62,493 nt of DNA from JAQSWP01 sp040255215 (GTDB lineage: Bacteria; Pseudomonadota; Alphaproteobacteria; Reyranellales; JAQSWP01): NCBI GenBank assembly GCA_040255215.1, contig JBDZUM010000005.1, positions 1-62,493 of the forward strand, given 5' to 3'. Position numbers and translations under genes: made by a program. Under the pieces are notes generated by a model. It saw only the letters and a program-made list of their open reading frames with translations, was not told the origin of the DNA and ran no database searches. Below, piece by piece: positions 1 to 8,861 of the stretch (its first letter is position 1; each line of letters starts with the position of its first letter).

Positions 1-200
1 GCATGCGCTGGATGGGCTTCAAGCCCGTCACCCGCGGCGTGGCCATGAACCCGATCGACCATCCGCATGGCGGCGGCGAAGGCCGCACCTCGGGCGGCCG
101 CCATCCGGTGACGCCGTGGGGCAAGCCGACCAAGGGCAAGAAGACCCGCAAGAACAAGGCGACGGACAAGATGATCATCCGCCGTCGCGCGGCCCGGTAA
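1..200 (+). CDS. rplB: 50S ribosomal protein L2, C-terminal end (partial)
   Basis: This is the C-terminal end of ribosomal protein L2, which binds 23S rRNA near the peptidyl transferase centre and helps join the subunits. Only about 65 residues are visible because the gene starts before the window; the reading frame has its first whole codon at base 3. The signature NPIDHPHGGGEGR, which includes the conserved histidine needed for peptidyl transfer, is followed by the usual lysine-rich tail ending in IIRRRAAR. It is followed after 12 bases by rpsS, the normal S10-operon order. The identification is secure; only the 5' truncation is a limit. Confidence 0.97.
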   Translation, partial: MRWMGFKPVTRGVAMNPIDHPHGGGEGRTSGGRHPVTPWGKPTKGKKTRKNKATDKMIIRRRAAR

Positions 201-212
201 AGGAGAAGGAAC

Positions 213-491
213 GTGGCACGTTCGGTTTGGAAAGGGCCTTTCGTCGACGGCTATCTGCTGAAGAAGGCGGATGCGTCGCGGCAGTCTGGGCGCAGCGAAG
301 TGATCAAGACCTGGTCGCGTCGCTCGACGATCCTGCCGCAGTTCGTCGGTCTGACGTTCGGCGTCTACAACGGCCAGAAATTCATCCCGGTCCTGGTGAA
401 CGAGGAAATGGTGGGGCACAAGTTCGGCGAGTTCTCGCCGACCCGCACCTTCCACGGCCACTCGGGCGACAAGAAGGCAAAGAAGGCTTAA
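213..491 (+). CDS. rpsS: 30S ribosomal protein S19
   Basis: Ribosomal protein S19 sits in the head of the small subunit beside S13 and contacts the A-site region. The 92-residue length and the opening MARSVWKGPFVDGYLLKKAD are typical of the family. The start is a GTG at 213, placed just behind a strong purine-rich ribosome binding site (AAGGAGAAGGA, 200-210), and no ATG fits the conserved N-terminus. It lies between rplB and rplV in the standard S10 order and is surely cotranscribed with them. Nothing in the protein is unusual. Confidence 0.97.
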   Translation: MARSVWKGPFVDGYLLKKADASRQSGRSEVIKTWSRRSTILPQFVGLTFGVYNGQKFIPVLVNEEMVGHKFGEFSPTRTFHGHSGDKKAKKA

Positions 492-495
492 CGCC

Positions 496-884
496 ATGAG
501 CAAGCAGGCTAAAGCACGCCGCGAGGCGGACAACGAGGCGAAGGCGGTGCTGCGCATGCTGCGCGTCAGCCCGCGCAAGCTCAATCTGCTGGCGCAGTCG
601 ATCCGCGGCAAGGCCGCCGCGACGGCGCTCGCCGAGCTGAGTTTCTCGCCGCGCCGCATCGCGCAGGACGTCAAGAAGACGCTGCAGTCGGCCATCGCCA
701 ATGCCGAGAACAACCACCAGCTCGACGTCGACCGCCTGGTCGTTTCCGAGGCGTCGGTCGGCAAGGCGATCGTCATGAAGCGGTTCCATGCCCGCGCCCG
801 CGGCCGCGGCGCGGCGATCATCAAGCCCTTCAGCCACCTCACCATCGTGGTGCGCGAGAAGCAGGAAGAGGCGGAGGCCAAGTA

Positions 885-885
<1 letters not shown>
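496..885 (+). CDS. rplV: 50S ribosomal protein L22
   Basis: Ribosomal protein L22 lines the peptide exit tunnel with L4 and L23. The 129-residue product carries the family core VSPRKLNLLAQSIRGK near residues 24-40 and the beta-hairpin region ending in KPFSHLTIVVREK. The C-terminus is a short glutamate-rich extension (KQEEAEAK). The gene starts 4 bases after rpsS and its TAA overlaps the ATG of rpsC by one base (TAATG), so the two are probably translationally coupled. Length and order match other S10 operons. Confidence 0.97.
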
Positions 886-1574
<689 letters not shown>

Positions 1575-1589
1575 TAGGGCAATGAAGTC

Positions 1590-2012
1590 ATGCTGAGTCC
1601 GAAACGAACCAAGTACCGCAAGGCCCACAAGGGCCGGATTCACGGCGTCGCCAAGGGCGGCACCGCGCTGAATTTCGGCGCCTTCGGCCTCAAGGCGCTC
1701 GAGCCGGCGCGCGTCACCGCCCGCCAGATCGAAGCCGCCCGCCGCGCCATGACGCGCCACATGAAGCGCTCCGGCCGCGTCTGGATCCGCATCTTCCCGG
1801 ACGTGCCGGTCTCGACCAAGCCGCAGGAAGTGCGCATGGGTTCGGGCAAGGGCTCGCCGGAGTTCTGGGCCGCCCGCGTCAAGCCGGGCCGCATCATGTT
1901 CGAGATCGACGGCGTTTCGCTGGCCGTCGCCAAGGAAGCCTTCGATCTGGCCGCCGCCAAGCTGCCGATCAAGACCAGTTTCATTCGCCGCCTGGGCGAA
2001 GGAGAGCAGTAA
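1590..2012 (+). CDS. rplP: 50S ribosomal protein L16
   Basis: Ribosomal protein L16 binds 23S rRNA helices that position the A-site tRNA. The 140-residue protein starts MLSPKRTKYRKAHKGRIHG and contains RWIRIFPD-like (here VWIRIFPDVPVSTKP) and GSGKGSPEFWAA motifs typical of the family. Its TAA overlaps the ATG of rpmC by one base at 2012. It lies in the standard rpsC-rplP-rpmC order, which supports cotranscription and coupling. Confidence 0.97.
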   Translation: MLSPKRTKYRKAHKGRIHGVAKGGTALNFGAFGLKALEPARVTARQIEAARRAMTRHMKRSGRVWIRIFPDVPVSTKPQEVRMGSGKGSPEFWAARVKPGRIMFEIDGVSLAVAKEAFDLAAAKLPIKTSFIRRLGEGEQ

Positions 2013-2221
2013 TGAAGATCGTGGACGTTCGCGCCAAGACGGACGACGAGCTCAAGACCGAGCTGGCGAACCTGCAGAAGGAGCGCTTCAACCTGCGCTT
2101 CCAGCAGGCGTCGGGTCAGCTGCAGAACACGGCCCGCGTGCGGGCGGTGCGCCGCGACATCGCGCGCATCACGACGGTTCTTAGCGCCCGCCAGGCCGAG
2201 ACGCGGTCGAAGGCGTCGTAA
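2012..2221 (+). CDS. rpmC: 50S ribosomal protein L29
   Basis: Ribosomal protein L29 is a small helical protein near the tunnel exit and part of the site where trigger factor and SRP dock. The 69-residue product is two helices with the motif QKERFNLRFQQASGQL around residues 22-37 and a basic RAVRRDIARI segment. It starts inside the stop codon of rplP and is followed by rpsQ after 15 bases. Size and order are as expected. Confidence 0.96.
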   Translation: MKIVDVRAKTDDELKTELANLQKERFNLRFQQASGQLQNTARVRAVRRDIARITTVLSARQAETRSKAS

Positions 2222-2236
2222 GAGAGGATTTGGAAC

Positions 2237-2473
2237 ATGCCCAAGCGCATTCTTCAGGGTGTCGTCGTCAGCGACAAGATGGACAAGACCATCGTGGTCA
2301 AGGTCGAGCGTCGCGTGATGCACCCGGTCTATAAGAAATTCGTCCGTCGCTCGAAGAAGTACCACGCGCACGACGAGGCCAACCAGTTCAAGGCCGGCGA
2401 CCAGGTGCGTATCCGCGAGTGCCGGCCGCTGTCGCGAACCAAGCGCTGGGAAGTCGTCGCCGAGAGCGCCTAA
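2237..2473 (+). CDS. rpsQ: 30S ribosomal protein S17
   Basis: Ribosomal protein S17 is an OB-fold protein that binds the 5' domain of 16S rRNA early in assembly. The 78-residue product carries the signature VVVSDKMDKTIVVKVER near residues 8-24 and the C-terminal IRECRPLSRTKRWEVVA. It begins after AGAGAGGATTTGGAAC, which serves as the ribosome binding region. It is the last gene of the S10 operon set; the spc genes follow after 36 bases without a visible terminator. Confidence 0.97.
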   Translation: MPKRILQGVVVSDKMDKTIVVKVERRVMHPVYKKFVRRSKKYHAHDEANQFKAGDQVRIRECRPLSRTKRWEVVAESA

Positions 2474-2509
2474 GCGCCGTCGACGACAGATCCAAGGAGA
2501 GAGACTCAA

Positions 2510-2878
2510 ATGATCCAGATGCAGAGCAATCTCGAGGTCGCCGACAATTCCGGCGCCCGTCGGGTCCAGTGCATCAAGGTGCTTGGCGGCTCGAAGCGCA
2601 AGTACGCCGGCATCGGCGACGTGATCGTGGTGTCGGTCAAGGACGCGATCCCGCGCGGCCGCGTCAAGAAGGGCGACGTGCAGCGCGCGGTGATCGTGCG
2701 CACCGCCCGCGAGGTGCGGCGGGCCGACGGTTCCTCGATCCGTTTCGACCGCAACGCCGCGGTGCTGATCAACAAGCAGGGTGAGCCCATCGGCACCCGC
2801 ATTTTCGGGCCGGTGACCCGTGAACTTCGCGGCAAGAAGTTCATGAAGATCATCTCGCTGGCTCCGGAAGTGCTCTGA
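2510..2878 (+). CDS. rplN: 50S ribosomal protein L14
   Basis: Ribosomal protein L14 is a five-stranded barrel that makes an intersubunit bridge with 16S rRNA. The 122-residue length is the family norm, and MIQMQSNLEVADNSGARRVQCIKVLGG is the classic N-terminus with the GTRIFGPVTREL region near the end. It is the first gene of the spc operon; the 36-base gap from rpsQ carries an AAGGAGAGAG ribosome binding site and no clear terminator, so readthrough from the S10 genes is likely. Confidence 0.97.
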   Translation: MIQMQSNLEVADNSGARRVQCIKVLGGSKRKYAGIGDVIVVSVKDAIPRGRVKKGDVQRAVIVRTAREVRRADGSSIRFDRNAAVLINKQGEPIGTRIFGPVTRELRGKKFMKIISLAPEVL

Positions 2879-2890
2879 GGAGAGATCGCG

Positions 2891-3214
2891 ATGTCGGCAA
2901 AGATGAAGATTCGCAAGGGCGACCAGGTGGTGGTGATCACCGGGCGCGACCGCGGCAAGAAGGGCGAAGTCGTTCGCGTCCTGCCGAGCGAGAACCGCGT
3001 GGTCGTCCAGGGCGTCAACATGATCAAGCGCCACACCCGCGCCAGCCGCACGGAAGCCGGCGGCATCGTGGAGCGCGAGGCGCCGATCCATGCGTCCAAC
3101 GTGGCCCATGTCGACCCGAAGTCGGGCGACGCCACGAAGGTCGGGTTCAAGTTTCTCGATGACGGTCGGAAGGTGCGCTTCGCGCGCGGTTCCGGCGAGA
3201 TCATCGACCGCTAG
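2891..3214 (+). CDS. rplX: 50S ribosomal protein L24
   Basis: Ribosomal protein L24 is one of the two initiator proteins of large-subunit assembly and sits at the tunnel exit. The 107-residue product has the KOW motif KGDQVVVITGRDRGKKGEVVR at residues 9-29 and the conserved GVNMIKRHTR. Alternating basic and glycine residues in the C-terminal half fit the family. It follows rplN by 12 bases with GAGGAGAG upstream of the ATG. Confidence 0.97.
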   Translation: MSAKMKIRKGDQVVVITGRDRGKKGEVVRVLPSENRVVVQGVNMIKRHTRASRTEAGGIVEREAPIHASNVAHVDPKSGDATKVGFKFLDDGRKVRFARGSGEIIDR

Positions 3215-3225
3215 GGAGCTGAGCG

Positions 3226-3765
3226 ATGACTCGCTTGCAGGAAGTCTACCAGAACACCGTGCGCTCGGCGCTGCAGAAGGAGTTCAACTACGAGAACTCG
3301 ATGCAGGTGCCGCGCCTGGACAAGATCGTCATCAACATGGGCGTCGGCGAGGCCGTCAACGACCGCAAGAAGGTCGATGCGGCGGTGGCCGATCTGACGC
3401 TGATCGCCGGCCAGAAGCCGGTGGTGACGCGCTCGAAGAAGTCGATCGCGGTGTTCAAGCTGCGCGAAGGCATGGCGATCGGCTGCAAGGTCACGCTGCG
3501 CCGCGACCGCATGTACGAGTTCCTCGACCGGCTGGTCACCATCGCGCTGCCGCGCGTGCGCGACTTCCGCGGGCTCAACGGCAAGTCGTTCGACGGCAAC
3601 GGCAACTATGCCCTGGGTCTCAAGGAGCAGCTGGTGTTCCCGGAGATCAACTACGACAAGATCGATGAGGTCCGCGGCATGGACATCATCATTTGCACGA
3701 CGGCCAAGACCGATGCGGAAGCCAAGGCTCTGCTGCGCGGTTTTGCGTTCCCGTTCATCAATTAA
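3226..3765 (+). CDS. rplE: 50S ribosomal protein L5
   Basis: Ribosomal protein L5 binds 5S rRNA and contacts S13 across the subunit interface. The 179-residue product matches the family length and shows MQVPRLDKIVINMGVGEAVND near residues 26-46 and the C-terminal DKIDEVRGMDIIICTTAKTD segment. It starts 11 bases after rplX. The order rplX-rplE-rpsN is the standard spc arrangement. Confidence 0.97.
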   Translation: MTRLQEVYQNTVRSALQKEFNYENSMQVPRLDKIVINMGVGEAVNDRKKVDAAVADLTLIAGQKPVVTRSKKSIAVFKLREGMAIGCKVTLRRDRMYEFLDRLVTIALPRVRDFRGLNGKSFDGNGNYALGLKEQLVFPEINYDKIDEVRGMDIIICTTAKTDAEAKALLRGFAFPFIN

Positions 3766-3781
3766 GGCGGAGAGCAGTTCC

Positions 3782-4087
3782 ATGGCCAAGACCAGTTCGG
3801 TCGAAAAGAACAAGCGCCGGGCCAAGATGGCGAAGCAGTACGACGCCAAGCGTCGGGCTCTGAAGGCGGTTGCCAAGGATCGTTCGAAGCCGATCGAAGA
3901 GCGGTTCACGGCGCAGCTCAAGCTCGCCGAGTTGCCGCGCAACGCGTCGAAGACGCGCATTCGCAACCGCTGCGAGCTGACGGGGCGGTCGCGCGGCGTG
4001 TATCGCAAGATGAAACTGTCGCGCATCGCACTGCGCGAGCTGGCCTCCGCCGGACATCTGCCCGGCGTCGTGAAGTCCAGCTGGTAA
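3782..4087 (+). CDS. rpsN: 30S ribosomal protein S14 (zinc-independent form)
   Basis: Ribosomal protein S14 is needed for assembly of the small-subunit head. The product is 101 residues, the long form without the CxxC pairs that bind zinc in the short form; only one cysteine is present, in NRCELTGRSRGVYRKM. The start was set at 3782 because MAKTSSVEKNKRR is the conserved N-terminus and GGAGAG precedes it. The open frame continues upstream inside rplE, but that part is a shadow. It lies 16 bases after rplE. Confidence 0.96.
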   Translation: MAKTSSVEKNKRRAKMAKQYDAKRRALKAVAKDRSKPIEERFTAQLKLAELPRNASKTRIRNRCELTGRSRGVYRKMKLSRIALRELASAGHLPGVVKSSW

Positions 4088-4103
4088 GCGAGGAGCCGGG
4101 AAA

Positions 4104-4502
4104 ATGGCGTTTAGCGATCCTTTGGGCGATATGCTCACCCGCATCCGCAACGGGCAGATGGCGGGGCTCGACACGATTTCGATGCCGGCCTCGCGGCTGC
4201 GCACCAACGTGCTCGACGTCCTGCAGCGCGAGGGCTACATCCGCGGCTACTTCGAGGAAGAGCTGCGGGTCGGCATCCGCGAGCTGCGGGTCGAGCTGAA
4301 GTACGACAACGGCCGGCCGGTGATCAAGGAGATCAACCGCGTGTCGCGTCCGGGCCGGCGCATCTACGCCAAGATCGCCGATCTGCCGCGCGTCTACAAC
4401 GGCCTGGGCATTTCGATCCTTTCGACGCCGCGTGGCGTGCTCTCCGATACGGAAGCCCGCACCGCCAATGTCGGCGGCGAAGTTCTCTGCAAGGTGTTCT
4501 GA
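4104..4502 (+). CDS. rpsH: 30S ribosomal protein S8
   Basis: Ribosomal protein S8 binds the central domain of 16S rRNA and in many bacteria represses the spc operon by binding a matching mRNA site. The 132-residue product starts MAFSDPLGDMLTRIRNGQMAG and ends with the family block STPRGVLSDTEARTANVGGEVLCKVF. It is followed after 2 bases by rplF. I did not find a convincing S8 target structure upstream of rplE or rplN by eye. Confidence 0.97.
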   Translation: MAFSDPLGDMLTRIRNGQMAGLDTISMPASRLRTNVLDVLQREGYIRGYFEEELRVGIRELRVELKYDNGRPVIKEINRVSRPGRRIYAKIADLPRVYNGLGISILSTPRGVLSDTEARTANVGGEVLCKVF

Positions 4503-4504
4503 CC

Positions 4505-5038
4505 ATGTCGCGCGTAGGCAAATATCCGGTCGCCGTTCCGGGCGGCGTCAACGTCGAGATCGTCGGCCAGACGATCAAGGCGAAGGGCAAGAAGGGCGAA
4601 CAGAGCCTGACCATTCCGGAGGACGTCGAGATCAAGCGGGACGGCGATAAGATCGCCGTCAGCCCGCGCAGCACGACCAAGAAGGCGCGCGCCCTGTGGG
4701 GCACGTCGCGCGCGAACCTGCGCAACCTGATGGTCGGCGTCTCCGACGGCTTCACCGTCAATCTCGAAATCAACGGCGTCGGCTATCGCGCCGCCGCCGA
4801 CGCCAAGATGCTCAAGCTGCAGCTCGGCTACAGCCACGACATCGAATACCCGATCCCGGCGGGCATCACGATCAAGACGGCGAAGCCGACCGAGATCGAG
4901 ATCGCCGGTTTCAACAAGCAGCAGGTCGGCCAGGTTGCGGCGGAGATCCGCTCGATGCGCGGCCCCGAGCCCTACAAGGGCAAGGGGATCAAGTACGCGG
5001 GCGAGAAGATCCTGCGCAAAGAAGGCAAGAAGAAGTAA
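4505..5038 (+). CDS. rplF: 50S ribosomal protein L6
   Basis: Ribosomal protein L6 has two repeated RNA-binding domains and sits near the factor-binding region of the large subunit. The 177-residue product begins MSRVGKYPVAVPGGVNVEI and ends with the family signature RGPEPYKGKGIKYAGEKILRKEGKKK. Only two bases separate it from rpsH, so coupling is likely. The length is normal. Confidence 0.97.
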   Translation: MSRVGKYPVAVPGGVNVEIVGQTIKAKGKKGEQSLTIPEDVEIKRDGDKIAVSPRSTTKKARALWGTSRANLRNLMVGVSDGFTVNLEINGVGYRAAADAKMLKLQLGYSHDIEYPIPAGITIKTAKPTEIEIAGFNKQQVGQVAAEIRSMRGPEPYKGKGIKYAGEKILRKEGKKK

Positions 5039-5058
5039 GAGGACGGAAGGAGCCAGTC

Positions 5059-5421
5059 ATGGCCACGGCCAAAGATCTATTCGCCCGCCGCCGGCGCCGC
5101 ACGCGCGCCGACATCGCCCGCAAGTCGGGTGGCCGGCTGCGCCTGAGCGTGTTCCGCTCGAGCAAGCATATCTATGCGCAGGTGATCGACGATACCGCCG
5201 GCCGCACGGTGGCGTCGGCGTCGAGCATGGACGAGAGCCTGCGTTCGTCGCTGAAGACCGGCGCCGACACCCAGGCGGCCGCAGCGGTAGGCAAGTTGCT
5301 GGCCGAGCGTGCGGTCGCGGCTGGCGTGAAGGACGTCGTGTTCGATCGCGGCGGCTACATCTACCACGGTCGGGTCAAGGCCCTGGCCGACGCCGCCCGC
5401 GAGGGCGGCCTCACGTTCTGA
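5059..5421 (+). CDS. rplR: 50S ribosomal protein L18
   Basis: Ribosomal protein L18 binds 5S rRNA together with L5. The product is 120 residues and starts MATAKDLFARRRRRTRADIARK; the conserved RLRLSVFRSSKHIYAQVIDD and the C-terminal VVFDRGGYIYHGRVKALADAAREGGL are both present. The start at 5059 follows GGACGGAAGGAG, a clear ribosome binding site. Open frame upstream of it belongs to a shadow of rplF. Order rplF-rplR-rpsE is standard. Confidence 0.97.
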   Translation: MATAKDLFARRRRRTRADIARKSGGRLRLSVFRSSKHIYAQVIDDTAGRTVASASSMDESLRSSLKTGADTQAAAAVGKLLAERAVAAGVKDVVFDRGGYIYHGRVKALADAAREGGLTF

Positions 5422-5437
5422 TTGGAGTTTGAAGCAG

Positions 5438-6034
5438 ATGGCAAGGTCACCCCAGAGTTCCAGGTCGCCCCAGGGCGGCCGCGGCGGCCCCCGCGAACGC
5501 GATCGCGGCGTCGACCGGGAGGAGAGCGAACTCGTTGACAAGCTGGTCGGCATCAACCGCGTCGCCAAGGTGGTGAAGGGCGGCCGGCGGTTCGGTTTCG
5601 CCGCCATCGTCGTCGTCGGCGACCAGCGCGGCCGCGTCGGCTATGGCGCCGGCAAGGCGCGTGAGGTGCCGGAGGCGATCCGCAAGGCGACCGAGGCGGC
5701 CAAGCGCAAGCTGGTCCGCGTGCCGCTGCGCGAGGGCCGGACGCTGCACCATGACGTTGCCGGCCATTTCGGCGCCGGCCATGTCGTGCTGCGCACGGCG
5801 CCGGCCGGTACCGGCATCATCGCCGGCGGTCCGATGCGCGCCATCTTCGAGACGCTGGGCGTGCAGGACATCGTCGCCAAGTCGACAGGCACGTCCAATC
5901 CGCACAACATGATCAAGGCGACCTTCGATGCGCTGGGCAAGCTCAACTCGCCGCGCATGGTCGCTTCCCGCCGCGGCAAGAAGGTGGGCGATCTGATCGG
6001 CCGGCGCGACGAAGGCGCCGAGGCGCGCGAGTAG
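5438..6034 (+). CDS. rpsE: 30S ribosomal protein S5
   Basis: Ribosomal protein S5 helps form the mRNA entry pore and contributes to decoding accuracy. The product is 198 residues with an unusually polar N-terminal extension of about 28 residues rich in S, P, Q, R and G, then the double-stranded-RNA-binding-like fold with VVKGGRRFGFAAIVVVGD and the GTGIIAGGPMRAIFE motif. I chose ATG 5438 over a TTG at 5429 because GGAG at 5424-5427 is correctly spaced for it. It is followed by rpmD after 11 bases. Confidence 0.96.
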   Translation: MARSPQSSRSPQGGRGGPRERDRGVDREESELVDKLVGINRVAKVVKGGRRFGFAAIVVVGDQRGRVGYGAGKAREVPEAIRKATEAAKRKLVRVPLREGRTLHHDVAGHFGAGHVVLRTAPAGTGIIAGGPMRAIFETLGVQDIVAKSTGTSNPHNMIKATFDALGKLNSPRMVASRRGKKVGDLIGRRDEGAEARE

Positions 6035-6045
6035 GGAGCACCGTC

Positions 6046-6246
6046 ATGGCCGGCAAGAAGGACAAGAAGACCGTAACGGTGACCCAGGTCGGCAGCCCGA
6101 TCGGGCGTACCGACGACCAGCTGGCGACGCTGATCGGCCTGGGGCTGAACAAGCGCCATCGCACGCGCGTTCTCGAGGACACGCCGGCGGTGCGCGGAAT
6201 GATCAACAAGATCAAGCATCTGGTGCGCGTCGAGGAAACCGCCTGA
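6046..6246 (+). CDS. rpmD: 50S ribosomal protein L30
   Basis: Ribosomal protein L30 is a small protein of the large subunit. The 66-residue product has the family core VTQVGSPIGRTDDQLATLIGLGLNK and the terminal VRGMINKIKHLVRVEE. It lies between rpsE and rplO as in most proteobacteria. The N-terminus is slightly extended with lysines (MAGKKDKKTV), which is common in alphaproteobacteria. Confidence 0.96.
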   Translation: MAGKKDKKTVTVTQVGSPIGRTDDQLATLIGLGLNKRHRTRVLEDTPAVRGMINKIKHLVRVEETA

Positions 6247-6283
6247 GGCGGTATCGCGCGAGGATTTGGAAGGACACGACGTC

Positions 6284-6751
6284 ATGCGTTTGAACCAGCT
6301 TTCCGACAACGAGGGTGCCCGCAAGGCCCGCATGCGCGTCGGCCGCGGCATCGGCTCCGGCAAGGGCAAGACGTCGGGCCGTGGCGTGAAGGGCCAGAAG
6401 GCCCGCACCGGCGTGTCGATCAAGGGCTTCGAAGGCGGCCAGATGCCGCTGCATCGGCGTCTGCCGAAGCGCGGCTTCACGAGCATCAATCGCCCCGACT
6501 TCGTAGAGCTCAATCTCGGTCGGCTGCAGGCGGCGATCGATGCCGGCAAGCTCGATGCCAAGGCGACGATCGACGGTGCCGCGCTGCAGGCCGCCGGCGT
6601 CATTCGCCGTCCGCGCGACGGCGTGCGCCTGCTGGCCAAGGGCGAGATCAAGACGGCGGTGACCATCAGCGTTGCGGGGGCCTCGGCCGCCGCCGTCGCT
6701 GCGGTCGAGAAGGCCGGCGGCAAGGTGGTGTTGCCCGCCGCCGCCGAGTAA
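6284..6751 (+). CDS. rplO: 50S ribosomal protein L15
   Basis: Ribosomal protein L15 is a late-assembly protein of the large subunit. The product is 155 residues, starting MRLNQLSDNEGARKARMRVGRG with the glycine/lysine-rich GSGKGKTSGRGVKGQKAR loop near residues 24-41, and GFEGGQMPLHRRLPKRGF. I chose the ATG at 6284, preceded by GGAAGGA (6268-6274), over an ATG six codons upstream that would sit on top of that site. It is the last ribosomal gene before secY. Confidence 0.96.
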   Translation: MRLNQLSDNEGARKARMRVGRGIGSGKGKTSGRGVKGQKARTGVSIKGFEGGQMPLHRRLPKRGFTSINRPDFVELNLGRLQAAIDAGKLDAKATIDGAALQAAGVIRRPRDGVRLLAKGEIKTAVTISVAGASAAAVAAVEKAGGKVVLPAAAE

Positions 6752-6809
6752 CTGCAACCCGCGTTCGCGCGCCGGCCGCAAGGCCGTCGGCATGAGTAGG
6801 GGATAGCGA

Positions 6810-8150
6810 ATGGCTTCGGCTGCCGAACAGCTTGCTGCGAATCTGAGCTTTTCCAGCTTCAGGAGCGCGACCGATCTCAAGAAGCGCCTGTGGTTCACCC
6901 TGGGCGCTTTGATCGTTTATCGCATCGGAAGCTACATTCCGGTTCCCGGGATCGATCCGGTGGCGCTGGCGCAGGTGTTCCAGTCCACCGCCGGCGGCAT
7001 CTTGGGCATGGTGGATGTGTTCTCCGGCGGCGCGCTCGGTCGCATGACCATCTTCGCCCTCAACATCATGCCGTACATCTCGGCATCGATCATCGTGCAG
7101 ATTCTGACGACGGTGCTGCCGAGCTGGGAAGCGCTGAAGAAGGAAGGCGAGGCAGGGCGCAAGAAGATCAACCAGTATACGCGCTACGGCACCGTGGCGC
7201 TGGCGATGCTGCAGGCCTACGGCATCGCGATCGGTCTCGAGGGAGCAACCGGAGGCGGCGGCAGCGTCGTCGTCGATCCCGGCCTCTACTTCCGATTCGT
7301 CACCGTCGTCACCCTGGTCGGCGGCACGATGTTCCTGATGTGGCTAGGCGAGCAGATCACCGCCCGCGGCGTCGGCAACGGCATCTCGCTGATCATCTTC
7401 GCCGGCATCGTCTCGGCGCTGCCGGGCGCCCTGGTGCAGATCCTCGAATTGGGCCGCACCGGCGCCATGTCGGCCGCCTTCATCATCCTGCTGCTGATCG
7501 GAATGGTCGCCGTCGTCGCTTTCGCGGTGTTCATGGAGATGGCGCAGCGGCGCATCCTGGTGCAGTACCCCAAGCGCCAGCAGGGCAACAAGATCTATGG
7601 CGGCGAGAGCACGCATCTGCCGCTGAAGATCAATACCGCCGGCGTCATTCCGCCGATCTTCGCCTCCTCGCTGCTGCTGGCGCCGGCCACGGTCGCCGGT
7701 TTCGGCGCGGCGCAGGGCAGCGAATGGATGATCTGGCTGACCAACAATCTGGGTCACGGCCGTCCGGCCTACATGCTGCTCTATATCGGCCTGATCGTTT
7801 TCTTCTGCTTCTTCTACACCGCGGTCATGTTCAACCCGACCGAGACGGCGGAGAATCTGAAGAAGTACGGCGGCTTCGTGCCGGGCATCCGGCCGGGCAA
7901 GAACACGGCCGACTATCTCGACTACGTGCTGACCCGCATCACCGTGGTGGGATCGCTCTATCTTGCGGGCATCTGCGCCCTGCCGGAGCTGTTGATCAGC
8001 CAGGCTGCGATTCCGTTCTATTTCGGCGGCACCAGTCTGCTGATTATTGTGACGGTGACGCTCGACACGGTATCGCAGGTGCAGTCGCATCTTCTGGCGC
8101 ATCAGTATGAAGGCCTGATCAAACGGGCACGACTGAAGGGACGGCGATGA
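6810..8150 (+). CDS. secY: Preprotein translocase subunit SecY
   Basis: SecY is the channel subunit of the Sec translocon, which moves unfolded proteins across or into the inner membrane with SecE, SecG and SecA. The 446-residue product has ten hydrophobic segments and the family motifs YIPVPGIDP near residue 43, DVFSGGALGRMTIFALNIMPYISASI in the plug and second helix, and NPTETAENLKKYGGFVPGIRPG in the cytoplasmic loop that contacts the ribosome and SecA. It ends the spc operon and shares its last four bases (ATGA) with adk, so adk translation is probably coupled to it. Confidence 0.97.
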   Translation: MASAAEQLAANLSFSSFRSATDLKKRLWFTLGALIVYRIGSYIPVPGIDPVALAQVFQSTAGGILGMVDVFSGGALGRMTIFALNIMPYISASIIVQILTTVLPSWEALKKEGEAGRKKINQYTRYGTVALAMLQAYGIAIGLEGATGGGGSVVVDPGLYFRFVTVVTLVGGTMFLMWLGEQITARGVGNGISLIIFAGIVSALPGALVQILELGRTGAMSAAFIILLLIGMVAVVAFAVFMEMAQRRILVQYPKRQQGNKIYGGESTHLPLKINTAGVIPPIFASSLLLAPATVAGFGAAQGSEWMIWLTNNLGHGRPAYMLLYIGLIVFFCFFYTAVMFNPTETAENLKKYGGFVPGIRPGKNTADYLDYVLTRITVVGSLYLAGICALPELLISQAAIPFYFGGTSLLIIVTVTLDTVSQVQSHLLAHQYEGLIKRARLKGRR

Positions 8151-8797
8151 ACTTGATTCTGTTGGGCCCGCCGGGGGCGGGCAAGGGGACGCAGGCGCAG
8201 CGGTTGCAGGACGAGCTTGGGCTGAAGCAGCTCTCGACCGGCGACATGCTGCGGGCCGAGGTCAAGTCGGGTTCCGAGCTCGGCAAGCGCGCTGCCGGGA
8301 TCATGGAGCGCGGCGAGCTGGTTCCGGACGATCTGATCATCAGCATGATCGAGAGCCGCATCGCCCAGCCGGACTGCGCCAACGGTTTCATCCTGGACGG
8401 CTTCCCGCGCACCACGGCCCAGGCCGAGGCGCTCGACCGCATGCTGACGGCGCGTGGGCTGAAGCTCGACCATGTGATCGAGATGACGGTAGACGAGGCG
8501 GCCCTGGTTGCCCGCATCACCGGCCGCTTCTCTTGCGCCAAGTGCGGCGCTGGGTATCATGATACCTTCAAGCCAACCAAGAAGCCCGGCGTCTGCGACG
8601 TCTGCGGATCGACCGAGTTCACCCGGCGCAAGGACGACAACGCCGAAACCGTGACCGCCCGGTTGCGGGCCTACCACGACCAGACCGCCCCTCTGCTGCC
8701 GTACTACAAGGCGCGGGGCGTGCTGAAGACGGTCGATGGCATGGCCGCGATGGATGAAGTGTTCCGCCAGATCAAAGGGGTTCTGGCGGGAAAATAG
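8147..8797 (+). CDS. adk: Adenylate kinase with zinc-type lid
   Basis: Adenylate kinase interconverts ATP, ADP and AMP in the cytoplasm. The 216-residue product has the P-loop GPPGAGKGT at residues 7-15, the AMP-binding STGDMLR and the DGFPRT segment. It is a long-lid form, and the lid holds four cysteines at residues 130, 133, 150 and 153 (CxxC...CxxC), the arrangement that binds structural zinc in some bacteria. It overlaps secY by the ATGA quadruplet. Many proteobacterial long-lid adenylate kinases lack the four cysteines; here all four are kept. Confidence 0.97.
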   Translation: MNLILLGPPGAGKGTQAQRLQDELGLKQLSTGDMLRAEVKSGSELGKRAAGIMERGELVPDDLIISMIESRIAQPDCANGFILDGFPRTTAQAEALDRMLTARGLKLDHVIEMTVDEAALVARITGRFSCAKCGAGYHDTFKPTKKPGVCDVCGSTEFTRRKDDNAETVTARLRAYHDQTAPLLPYYKARGVLKTVDGMAAMDEVFRQIKGVLAGK

Positions 8798-8813
8798 CGC
8801 TTGACAATGCGAG

Positions 8814-8841
8814 TTGACTTGATCGAACGAGGCCCTATAAT
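8814..8841 (+). promoter_or_regulatory. Sigma-70 promoter of the rpsM (alpha) operon
   Basis: A TTGACT -35 box at 8814-8819 and a perfect TATAAT -10 box at 8836-8841 are separated by 16 bases. It is the best housekeeping promoter in the window and lies in the 121-base gap between adk and rpsM. It shows that the alpha operon can be transcribed independently of the spc genes. Confidence 0.8.
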
Positions 8842-8861
8842 CGCGCGCTTTCGCACGCGCC

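Noticed and set aside
8801..8806. A perfect TTGACA box upstream of rpsM.
   Set aside because: It is 29 bases from the TATAAT box, too far; TTGACT at 8814 is correctly spaced.
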